Below are positions 54,702 to 64,000 of a stretch of DNA of 64,000 nucleotides, piece by piece. The position numbers were made by a program, and so were the translations under genes. Numbering within the stretch: position 1 is the stretch's first letter; every line of letters begins with the position of its first letter. Source of the DNA: Guadua angustifolia (Eukaryota > Streptophyta > Magnoliopsida > Poales > Poaceae); the NCBI GenBank assembly GCA_036346375.1, contig CM070514.1, positions 16,830,463 through 16,894,462 on the forward strand, read 5' to 3'. The notes beneath the pieces were generated by a model. The model saw nothing but the letters and a program-made list of their open reading frames with translations, was not told the DNA's origin and searched no databases.

Positions 54702-56290
54702 ATGACAGGACCCCATACAAGAGCTAGAGCTGCGGGATATGACGATGACTTTTGTAAGCTCTTTGAAGATCTTAGGGAGGATCTCGCGAAAAGGGACAAG
54801 GAACTCAAGGAAGCCCTTGCCAAAGCAAACAGAGATGCCGTCAAGAACATCCGCGAGATTAAGGATGACGTTGCAAAGGTCCAGCAAGACAATCAGGAGA
54901 ACTTTGAGAGACTAGATCGACATATCTCAGACCTTGCTGGTAGAGTTCAAATTGTGGAGAACCAGTCTCCACCCAAAGGACCAGGAGATGAAGAAGTGGA
55001 TGATGTAGCTGAAGAGTTTGATACAGGCCATGGTCGAAATGGGGCACCATGCAATGACACTGCTATGCATCGATTTGGCCAAGACATACAACTGCAGGAA
55101 CGTCAGCACCGCAATCGACAAGGTATAGGAGGTATTCATGAAAATAATGTTAACCTTAACAATCGCAATGATGATCCTTTTGCCAAGGTTAAGTTTACCA
55201 TACCATCTTTTTCTGGTTCACGTGATGCTGAAACATATCTAGATTGGGAAATGGTCATTGAACAAAAATTTAACTCCCATCTAGTTCCTAAAATTCATAG
55301 AGTGAGACAAGCCACTAGTGAATTCAAAGATTTTTGCAACAATTTGGTGGAATGAACTAGTAAAAGCTAGCATCCAACCTAATACTTGGGATTTGTTGAA
55401 ACGGCACATGCGAGCTAGATTTATTCCTCCTTCATTTAAACGTGACTTGCGTAAAAAATTGCAGCGCCTAGATCAAGGTAGCAAGTCTGTAGAGGAGTAC
55501 TACGAAGAGCTTCAAATAGGCATGTTACATTGCGAGGTAGAAGAGGATGAGGAGGATAAAATGGCTTGTTTCTATGGAGGGTTAAGGCGTGAAATCCAGG
55601 ATATTATTGATTACAAAAACTATAACTCCATCAATAGATTGTTCCAGCTTGCTGTTTTGGCAGAAAAAGAATTGCAGGGACGACAATAGCGACCAAGGAG
55701 CAACTTGGGTGGCAACTTCACTCCAAGACAGACACAGACGCCAACCAAATCAACACCACTTCCTGCTTTTCAATTTGCTGCCTCCTCGACAAGTAGGGCG
55801 TGTTCAGCAGCACCGTCACCCTCGTCACATGCACCTGAGGTGAGTAAAACTTCTAATCTGCAGGCACCCGCGAAGACGTTATCCTCTGTTGCCTCCACTG
55901 GATGTACGACAGGTATAGTGTGCCACCGTTGTAAGGGAATAGGACATGTCATGAAGGACTGTCCAAGTCAACGAGCTTACATTGTGACAGATGATGGTGG
56001 GTACATTAGTGTGTCTGATGTAGAAGATGAACTTGCTCTTGCAGCTAACCTTACAAGTGATAATATTGAGAATGAAACGGATATTAATGATGAGGAGACC
56101 TTCGGCAAAGATGATACGGAGAACTACAGGAGCACAATAGTGCAGCGAGTGTTGAGCACTCGAATGGAGCCAACTGATAAGATCCAACGCCATAATTTTT
56201 TCCAACTTTTCTTCATTGTCAACAATCATTGTGTCGTGTCATTATCGGCCGTGAAGTTGCAACAACTTGGTAAGTTCAGATTTGGTCAAG
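54702..56290 (+). pseudogene. gag of the CRM-like element
   Basis: The ATG at 54702 opens MTGPHTRARAAGYDDDF, followed by a long coiled-coil-like charged stretch (LREDLAKRDKELKEALAKAN). The capsid core includes KVKFTIPSFSGSRDAETYLD. One frameshift near 55340 moves to the frame of DLLKRHMRARFIPPSFKRDL and KSVEEYYEELQIGMLHCE. After a stop at 55687 the zinc knuckle is intact as CHRCKGIGHVMKDC (55920-55962), followed by VTDDGGYISVSDVEDE. Apart from one frameshift and two stops, gag is well kept. Confidence 0.85.
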
Positions 56291-56294
56291 AAGC

Positions 56295-57345
56295 TTGACT
56301 TGGCCACACGACCACGTCAACACCCATATCATATTCAATGGTTTAATGAAGGTAACACAAACTGCAAAGGTTAATTTTTCTATTGGTACATACAATGATT
56401 GTGTTGAATTTGATGTCGTACCTATGCAAGCCTGCTCACTTTTGTTAAGTCAACCATGGGAATTTGATACAGATGCCACTCATCATGGTCGAACTAATAA
56501 ATACACATTTATGCACAAAGAAAAGAAGATCACTTTACATCTTATGACACCTGCTGAAATTTTGCAATGTGATAAAGAAAGAGCTGAAAATGAGAAGAAA
56601 CAAAGTGTGTTAGAATATGAAAATCAGCAAGTAGTTAAAACTATTTTTCCACCTAGAAAAGATAAAGGAGTGTCAACTTCTAGGTCAGAGAAAATTAAGT
56701 TGAAGGGTGCTGTTATGCTTGCTACAAAATCTAATCTTGTTGAAATTACTGACAATGAGCTGCCATGCTAGGCTTTGATATGCAAAGATGCTTTAGTTTC
56801 ACTTGAAGATATATCTAGCTCTTTTCCTCCTTCTGTTCTTAACCTTTCGCAGGAGTATATGGATGTATTTCCAGCTGAGATACCCCCGGGATTACCACCT
56901 ATTTGAGGGATTGAGCATCAAATTGATTTGATCCCGGGTGCTACCTTGCCAAACCGTGTTGCATATAGGACCAATCCGAAGGAGACTAAGGAAATTGAGC
57001 GACAAGTCCAAGACCTCTTGGACCGTGGGTATGTGCGAGAAAGCCTTAGTCCTTGTGCTGTTCCTATTCTTTTGGTTCCTAACAAAGACGGTAGTTGGCG
57101 AATGTGTGTAGATTGTAGAGCCATTAACAATATCACCATAATGTATCGTCATCCTATTCCTAGGTTAGACGACATGCTTGATGAGTTAAGTGGTTCTAAG
57201 ATTTTTTCTAAAGTTGACTTGCGAAATGGATACCACCAAATTAGCATGAAATTGGGAGATGAATGGGAAACTGCTTTTAAAACTAAGTTTGGTTTATATG
57301 AGTGGTTAGTTATACCTTTTGGATTGACTAATGCACCCACAGGGA
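56295..57345 (+). pseudogene. protease and reverse transcriptase with palm deletion
   Basis: The protease region is seen as NDCVVSLSAVKLQQLGKF (56220-56270), then DVVPMQACSLLLSQPWEFD. The RT begins near 56850 (EYMDVFPAEIPPGLPP) and runs through RMCVDCRAINNITI, DMLDELSGSKIFSKVDLRNG and YEWLVIPFGLTNAPT at 57341. There the sequence jumps directly to the connection region (EAKIEAIRSWSTPKMVSQVR). About 75 codons containing the YxDD catalytic loop are deleted. Confidence 0.85.
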
Positions 57346-57349
57346 ATTG

Positions 57350-58105
57350 TTAGATGAAGCCAAGATTGAAGCCATACGGAGTTGGTCGACTCCTAAAATG
57401 GTCTCCCAAGTACGGAGCTTCCATGGGCTTGCCTATTTCTTTCGGTGTTTTGTGCGGGATTTCAGCACCATTGCCGCCCTATTAAATGAGTTGACAAAGA
57501 AAGGAGTAGCTTTCAAATGGGGACCTGCACAAGAAAAAGCATTCAAGTTGTTGAAAGAAAAGCTCACCTACGCTCCATTGCTCCAACTCCTGGATTTCGG
57601 TAAGACTTTTGAGCTAGAATGTGATGCTAGCGGGATTAGAATTGGAGGTGTGCTAATTCAAGAAGGTAAACCAGTTGCTTATTTCAGCAAAAAATTAAGT
57701 GGGTCATGTCTGAATTATTCTACCTATGATAAATAATTGTATGCTTTAGTTCGTGTGCTTGAAACTTGGCAACATTATCTATGCCCAAAGCATTTGTTAT
57801 ACATTTTGATCATGAATCGCTGAAACATATTAGAAGTCAAGCTAAATTGAATAAATGACATGCTAAATGGGTAGAATATATTGAGTCATTTCCATATGTC
57901 ATAAAACATAAGAAAGGAAAGGACAATGTGATTGCTGATGCGCTTTCTAGGCGTTATATCATGTTATCTCAACTTGATCATAAGATTTTTGGTTTAGAGA
58001 CCATTAAGGACTTATATGCTACTGATCTAGACTTTAAAGAAGTGCATGAACATTGTAAAGAAGGGAAAACATGGAATAAATATATGCTGAATGATGATTT
58101 GCTCT
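57350..58105 (+). pseudogene. RNase H and pol spacer of the CRM-like element
   Basis: The connection region SFHGLAYFFRCFVRDFSTIA leads to RNase H: FELECDASGIRIGGVLIQEG, VAYFSKKLSGSCLNYSTYDK, a stop at 57734, then HYLCPKH, and KGKDNVIADALSRRY at 57915-57955. The frame is broken by three stops. It ends at the GCTCT target site of the nested solo LTR and resumes at 61157. Confidence 0.8.
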
Positions 58106-61100
58106 TGTAACACCACGGCGCCAAACGCACCGCGAATGCTACCAAAAACCCTAAATAACGATTGACACCTCTACGAAAAAGACTGAAACTGAATTTAATC
58201 TCTAAACTCTTAAACTGGCTTAAAACTAAGTCACCGAAATTTACAAAATTTCGGCATGACCTCTTTAGAACAGAGGGCATCCACTCAGCAGATAAAAGAA
58301 CAATAGCAGTGTATGATATATCAATCACTCAAAATAGAATGAAACATTCTAGCAGGTCCTTAGATATCCAATCACACATCCAAAAGAAATTAATAAACTT
58401 CACCACGACAACAGCACATTACAACCGAATTAATTACATCCAGAATTAATGAATTGGTTAAATGAATGGTTGGAAACCGAAGTCATGCACGTGATACTAC
58501 TCCCAAACCCGACGAGCCAGCTGCAAAGTACCTAAGACAAAAAAAAACAAGCATGAGTCCAAGACTCAAAGAAAGTGCAACAAGTAGAAAAAGTAATGAA
58601 TTAGACTAAAATACACTACTTCAAGACATAAAGTAACAGCCAGCTAATTGACATTTGTAAATAAATGAAAGCGCTTGAATTCATAAAAGATCCAAAACAT
58701 AAGAGCACGACATTCCATCATTTACATAACCATTACTTAACTGAAACATCCAAGAATGTATAAAGAATTGACTCCACTTACCGCAACCAACTCAAAAACG
58801 TAACAAAACTTACCTATGCCTCCACAATCATTTCTGGATGAGCCCACGACTCAATCCTCAACCTGTTCTTTCCATTCTCATCCATTAACATGTATCAATT
58901 GCAACACACAATGCAATGAAATGCTTTATGCTTTCATGCTCAACATGCTACCTTTTTGCCTATACCGGTATAGCTAAGTGCACCCCTGCCGAGTGCACCT
59001 CTCATTCCCAACCATCCGTGGCGGGGCCTACTTTATCGACTCGCCCCATCCGTGGATGGGACTACGAGGTAGGACTTTGTACTCACTACGTGTGAGTACA
59101 GAGGCCCACATAAATATGGGACGCCTCTTACGTAATGAATGCACATATGCAAATGATGCTTATAAATAATTCATACACGGTATCGAAATTATTTGCTCTG
59201 AACTATGACCAAAACATAAGCGTAAGCACAACACGGTTTGCAGTCTCATCATCAGTAGTGGGGAACACCCCAAAACCAATTATTACTAACATATCATCGC
59301 AATTGTTACTTTCATAGCCACAATATGCATTCTCATGAAATGAACAATTCTAGTATTTCTCATAGACACAATATAGAATTTTTATTCTTAAAATATATGC
59401 AATGAACTCAACCTATTAACCTTCGAATGGATGCGCCTGCATCCCTTCCCTCAACATTTCATTATAAGAGATTTCATTCTATGATCCATTCTTTAGCTAT
59501 ACTCATAACACAATTATCATTTGCGTTTGCATGAGCATCAACCTATTTCTTAACGTAAACCGCAGCATACACATACACATACGACAAGCAAGCATTCATC
59601 TCTTTTCCTCTAATAGCAATACAAGGGTTGCACTTGCCTTTACCGACGTGTGAGGCAACTCAGGGTTGAGGTCACCCCCGAAGACACCCACCTTGAAAAA
59701 CAACATTGCGCATGAGAAACAATCAAAAACCGACTCAGAACAACATTGCTTAACCCACTCCCAAAACCCGAAAAAAACATAAATATGTCCAACCGGGACA
59801 GCAGCGCTCTAAAGAGCCTAACTCCTAATTGGTTTAGCCGAAAAATGGGATCTTTACCTCTACTTAACCATAAGAGGCTAATCTACAGCTACGACATAGC
59901 CACTCATATGAGAGATGCCACGAAGGCCACCAAAATCACACACTAAAGTTCAGCCGAAAAACTGCTCGCTGAAATTCCCAGCTTCGGGACAAAAACTTCC
60001 AAATAGCGTAACTTTTGATTGGCTCAACGGATTTTCGTGTTCTTATACTCGAAACGACCGCAAGGGAATAAAATACAAGAATAACATAGACATTCCCTTG
60101 GCTAATGCACCAGCTGTTCCCAGATCGATGATGAACAGAGGGTACCGACCACTCGGTTCATTCTGGACAGCCCTGAGTAAAATAGTCATAACTTTTAGAC
60201 GAATGAACGAAACTTAGTGATTTTGGTCTCTATTGAAAGGTAATTTAATTATCTACAACTTTCTCAATAGCCAGACCCCCAGAAAATGCTTGTAGAATTT
60301 TCAACTAGCAGTCCAAACAGCAGGACAGAATTCGGCTCAAGCAGAAATCTCCCAAAACACTCTAGACTCCAAATCCCTCAACTAAATGCATCTCAAAAAC
60401 AAGGATCCTAGCTGGGCATTTGATCAAACACCTTACATGAAAGCACTAAAATCCCCCAAAGCACTAAAATCTTTCTCATGGAGGGAAGAGGGAGGTGGAG
60501 AAGGTGCTAGGCCGGAGGAGGGGGTCGCTGGTGGCTGGCCGGAGAGGGGGGTCACCGGAGGGAGGCCAAGGAGGCGCCGGACCTGGCCGGAGGGGAGGGA
60601 AGGTCACCGGCCTACCACCGCTTGCTGTTGCTTCTTGCCGCTGAGCCTTTGGCCTTGCAGGAGGACAAGGCGCCAGGAGGAGACGCAGCAGGAGGAAGGC
60701 CAGGAGATGCTCACCCAGAAGCAAAAGGCAGGAAAAAGGAACATGGGGAGTTAAGGTGAGCAAGCGCCAGGAGATGGGTCGGCCAGCAAAATGAAAAGGG
60801 GGAAGTCGGCAAGCTCCACCAAGCAATGTCAGCCACACAAATAAGGAAGGAGAGATAAGGTTAGGTGGGGGAGGGAAAATTCCTAAAAACCCCTCCTAAA
60901 AACCAAAGTCCAACTTTTAACCATTAGCGCGAACCAAATAATTTAATTTTGGCGCGAAATGACAATTGTCAGGATAGACAACTTGCCGCAAAACTATACG
61001 GCTCGGAGAAAACAACCATTCCGATAAGATTTCACGGAAAAACCCAAAACCTTTAATAGAATTAATAACCGCGCGACGGCTGAACCTTGAATCAAAAAGG

Positions 61101-61151
61101 TGGAAAACAAATCTGACAAAAACCCTGGCAAGGAAGATTTGCGGTGTTACA
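58106..61151 (-). mobile_element. solo LTR of a Tekay-like gypsy element (3046 bp)
   Basis: The ends TGTAACACC and GGTGTTACA form a perfect 9-base inverted repeat, flanked by GCTCT on both sides (58101-58105 and 61152-61156). Read on the minus strand the order of AT-rich U3, GC-rich core (60840-60480) and motif-rich tail resembles the LTR at 5043-8016, so minus orientation is likely, though the symmetric ends do not prove it. Frames inside it, such as 60386-60754, are GC-rich shadows. Confidence 0.88.
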
Positions 61152-61156
61152 GCTCT

Positions 61157-62374
61157 ATCGTGCTAACAAGTTATGCATTCCACCTAGCTCCGTTCGTTTT
61201 TTGTTGTTACAGGAGGCGCATGGAGGAGGTTTGGTGGCACATTTTGGAGCAAAGAAGACTAAAGATGTGCAGGCCACCCACTTCTTTTGGCCAAAGATGA
61301 GATGCGACGTCAAGCGCTATGTGTCACGCTGCACTACTTGCAATAAAACTAAGTCTCGCTTAAATCCACATGGTCTTTACATGCCTCTTCCTGTCCCTAG
61401 TATACCTCGGGAGGATATTTCTATGGATTTTGTTTTGGGGTTGCCTAGGACAAAGAGGGGGAGGGATAGCATATTTGTAGTTGTGGATCATTTTTCTAAA
61501 ATGGCACATTTTATACCTTGTCATAAGAGCGATGATGCTACAAACATAGCTGATTTATTTTTCAGGGAAATCGTTCGCCTACATGGAGTGCCTAATACTA
61601 TTGTCTCGGATCGTGATGCAAAGTTTTTGAGTCACTTTTGGAGATCACTTTGGAACAAATTGGGGACTAAACCGCTATTTTCTACTACATGTCATCCCCA
61701 AACCGATGGACAAACAGAGGTCGTTAATCGCATTATCCACCTCTGCGGCTGTTTTAAAGAAGAATTTGAAGATGTGGGAAGAGTGTTTACTGTATATTGA
61801 GTTTGTTTACAACAGGTCAAAACACTCCACCACCAAGGTAAGTCTGTTTCAGGTATTATATGGTTTTAATCCACGTGCTCCTGTTGATTTACTACCTTTG
61901 CCCACTTCTGAAAAACTTAATTGGGATGCTAAGAAGCGTGCTAAATTTATCCTTAAGTTGCATGAAACAACTAAAGAGAATATAGAGCGCATGACTGATA
62001 AGTATTGGATTGTTGGCAGTAAAGGTAAGAAAGAAATAAAATTTGAACCGGGTGATTTGGTTTAGTTGCATTTGAGAACGGATAGGTTTCCAGAATTAAG
62101 AAAATCAAAGTTGATGCCTAGAGCGGATGGTCCATTTAAGATAATTGAGAAAATTAATGACAATGCATACAAATTGGATCTACCTGTAGATTTTGGGGTT
62201 AGTCCCACATTTAACATTTTAGATTTGAAGCCTTATTTGGGAGAAGAAGATGAGCTTGAGTCGAAGATGACTCCAATTCAAGAGGGGGAGGATGATGAGG
62301 ACATCACTCCTTCGGATACGTACAACACAACTCCTCAAAATATGCAAGGACCAATTACAAGAGCACGTGCATGA
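61157..62374 (+). pseudogene. integrase of the CRM-like element, running into the 3' LTR
   Basis: The zinc domain (HGGGLVAHFGAKKT … CTTCNK) and the core triad are present: Asp in SIFVVVDHFSKMAHF, Asp in TIVSDRDAKFLSHFW, Glu in TDGQTEVVNR. A frameshift at about 61715 moves the frame (KKNLKMWEECLLYIEFVYNR), and a TAG at 62063 cuts KFEPGDLVWLHLR-like sequence. The C-terminus SPTFNILDLKPYLGEEDELE continues through the polypurine tract as TPIQEGEDDEDITPSDTYNT into the LTR, ending at a TGA (62372-62374) where the 5' LTR has CGA. Confidence 0.87.
62281..62292 (+). other. polypurine tract of the CRM-like element
   Basis: AGAGGGGGAGGA immediately before the 3' LTR start TGATGAGG. It is translated as part of the pol frame (QEGEDDED). 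Confidence 0.85.
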
Positions 62375-63220
62375 CAATTAAACCACCAGGTGAACTCGTT
62401 CCTCACTGCTCAGATTTCTTGGATGGGTTGCTACTAAATTCTTGTGATGTCTTATTGCTTAGGAATATGGGAGAAGAATCACAAGCTTACCTGGGTGTCA
62501 TCCCTCGAAGTTCAAGTCTAGTTGAAATCAAAGTCGAGCTCAAGTCGGACTCCAATTTTGGTTCAGAGTCTCAGGACAGCACATCAATAAAATGACCATA
62601 TCTAGGTCATACGAAGTTCGATTGAGGCGTTCTTAGACTCTACAGAGAAGCCCACGACGAGAGCTTTCCAATGAAAGTGGTTTCACATTCAAACTCCTTC
62701 TAGATAGAAGGAAATCGTCAAAATAATATGACGTACAGAAACTGCCAAGTGCTGCGACACCTCCACTTAGGCCCAAAGGCCTTGTACGACCTAGGGTTGC
62801 ACGGACCCCCCTTGGCCCGTGTATTTGGAGTAGGACTGTGCCCCAAACCCTAGCCACCCTCCCTCTCACATATTAAAACCTCGTAGCCATCATTGTTATG
62901 CTTTGGGTTTTGTTTAGATTATTCTGCCATCGCAGTTTCACCATTCTTCGGTTTGTGGAACCCCAACTTCGTGTGCTTAATACAATTCGCAATTGAGATT
63001 GCTTCTTTTCGTTCTTGCTTGTGTTCTCGATTTGCTTGCAGGAACTAGCCTTCTGGGCAAGGTCAACCGCGTCTTGGCACGATTAATAATCAATGGAGCT
63101 GTGGTGTTGCGATTGCAGGTTTCATTCGATTCTGATCGGATGTCCGGATCGTTTACGTCGAGTCCTCCACCAATCGAATTATTGTCTCCCTGTCGGAAGA
63201 TCGGGCCCCATGTTGCATCA
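62293..63220 (+). repeat. 3' LTR of the CRM-like element (928 bp)
   Basis: Aligns end to end with 52535-53463 with scattered substitutions and single-base indels. Its coding start is cut by a TGA, unlike the 5' LTR. It is followed by the duplicated AGCAG. Confidence 0.9.
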
Positions 63221-63225
63221 AGCAG

Positions 63226-64000
63226 GGAAGACAAGAGGAAGAAGATCTAGGAAGAGAAGGAAGACAAGCATGTGTATTTTGTCCCTCAGCACGGCTGCCT
63301 CAATCTTGAGAGCCTCACAAGAAATACAAGGATCATTTCTAATTCTATGGGCTTGGTCTTCTAATTTCTTCCTAAGTTCGACTTAGATTTTATCCAAGTC
63401 CCTCTTGATCACAGAACATTGCAAGCAACTTTTTTGTGACTTATCTAGTAAGTCCTTAGCAAGTTGAGCACACTTGACATTTAAAAATTCATTGTCAAGT
63501 TTTAGTTGCTTACAGCCCTCACATGAGCTGACTAGGTCCTTACAAGTATTCATTTCAAGTTCATCATTTCTAATAGAAAGCTTCCTAAGGTGAGTGTTCA
63601 TGGCATCAATTTCAGCAAGCAATTTAAGGCAATTATCACATGAAGGAGTAGAATGAGCAAGAAGAAAACTAGCATCTAAAGACATGGCATTAGAAGATTC
63701 ATTGCTAGCATCCTTCAATCTAAGACTATCTAGTTCAGTCAATACACTATCATGCATAGTCCTTAGATTCTCTAACTCCACAAGCAATGCATCACACAAA
63801 GAACAGTCATCAGTGACTTGGGAGGGAGAAGATCTAAGAGAAGCTAACTCCCAAGTTAAGGTACCTACTCCCTTCTCAAGCTCCATAAACCTAACTCTAG
63901 CTCTAGCATGAAATTTCCCTAGTTTGCAGAAAGTTTTATTGAGCTGGTCATAGGAGGGTACCTCATCCGAGTTGTTGTAGAGCTTAGAGTCGCTGATGCC
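63226..64000 (-). pseudogene. gag-like protein of a SIRE/Maximus-type copia element, partial
   Basis: On the minus strand the frame is open from the window edge (YDQLNKTFCKLGKFHARARV) to a TAA at 63385-63383, and reading continues past it (VELRKKLEDQAHRIRND, CISCEALKIEAAVLRDKIHM). It has regular Cys pairs of the type SCDNCLKLLAEIDAMNTHLR, SCEGCKQLKLDNEFLN and CLQC with Leu-rich spacing. This is typical of the C-terminal coiled-coil part of gag in SIRE-type elements. The N-terminus and zinc knuckle are outside the window or beyond the CRM-like insertion. Confidence 0.7.

Larger units (their letters stand above)
52535..63220 (+). mobile_element. CRM-like Ty3/gypsy chromovirus, both LTRs present, nested solo LTR inside
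   Basis: Both LTRs start TGATGAGGACATCAC and end …CATCA, and the whole is flanked by AGCAG (52530-52534 and 63221-63225). Gag, protease, RT, RNase H and integrase are in order on the plus strand. As in CRM elements, which are known for enrichment at grass centromeres, the pol frame crosses the polypurine tract into the 3' LTR. Lineage assignment rests on gag/RT phrases and this feature, not on an alignment. Frameshifts, an RT deletion and a 3.05-kb solo LTR in pol make it inactive. The two LTRs differ at many positions, so the insertion is not recent. Confidence 0.88.

Noticed and set aside
60386..60838. ORFs of 122 and 120 codons on opposite strands
   Set aside because: GC-rich core of the Tekay-type solo LTR; mutual shadows.
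1..64000. tRNA or rRNA genes
   Set aside because: I saw no convincing A-box/B-box pair with cloverleaf potential and no rRNA-like segments. A tRNA scan would be needed to exclude them.

Overview
This is nuclear plant DNA, almost certainly from a grass. Chromovirus, CRM-like, CACTA, hAT, Harbinger and Stowaway elements of grass type are stacked inside one another. The captured gene fragments are plant genes (CDPK, autoinhibited Ca2+-ATPase, O-fucosyltransferase-like). The only gene that looks functional is a plant group-S1 bZIP factor preceded by its sucrose-control uORF. I cannot name the species.

Layout. 1-8016: 3' two thirds of a Tekay/Del-like Ty3/gypsy element (gag, pol, chromodomain, 3' LTR). 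8017-13711: a decayed FAR1/FRS (MULE-type transposase) gene on the minus strand, then repeat-rich sequence. 13712-23924: a CACTA element with captured exons (a CDPK EF-hand exon among them), itself hit by a 3.24-kb solo LTR that carries an unusual array of hairpins with one constant loop. 24270-31673: right end of a second CACTA element inside a minus-strand gypsy element, whose 5' LTR lies at 31302-31673 and whose body also holds a hAT element. 31533-38625: a tandem duplication of about 1 kb of the bZIP promoter. The distal copy carries a 317-bp MITE and a 3.5-kb Harbinger-type element with O-fucosyltransferase-like exons. The two copies are separated by a CRM-like 3' end and LTR.

38503-40673: the bZIP gene itself, with TATA box, conserved uORF, and two coding exons split by an intron holding a Stowaway MITE. 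41479-45350: a hAT element containing a second hAT element that carries Ca2+-ATPase exons. 47140-52440: decayed Ty1/copia element (pol to 3' LTR). 52535-63220: a near-complete CRM-like chromovirus (two LTRs, TSD AGCAG) with a Tekay-type solo LTR in its pol gene. It sits inside the gag gene of a minus-strand SIRE/Maximus-like copia element that runs off the right edge.

The transposon genes do not act together. All four reverse transcriptases visible are broken at or across the catalytic motif, each in a different way. The coherent host unit is the bZIP locus: sucrose would be expected to act on the uORF peptide during translation and so limit bZIP synthesis. The nested insertions with target-site duplications, and two filled/empty site pairs between the promoter copies, allow much of the order of events to be read directly. 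All boundaries were read by eye; no alignment or database search was run.
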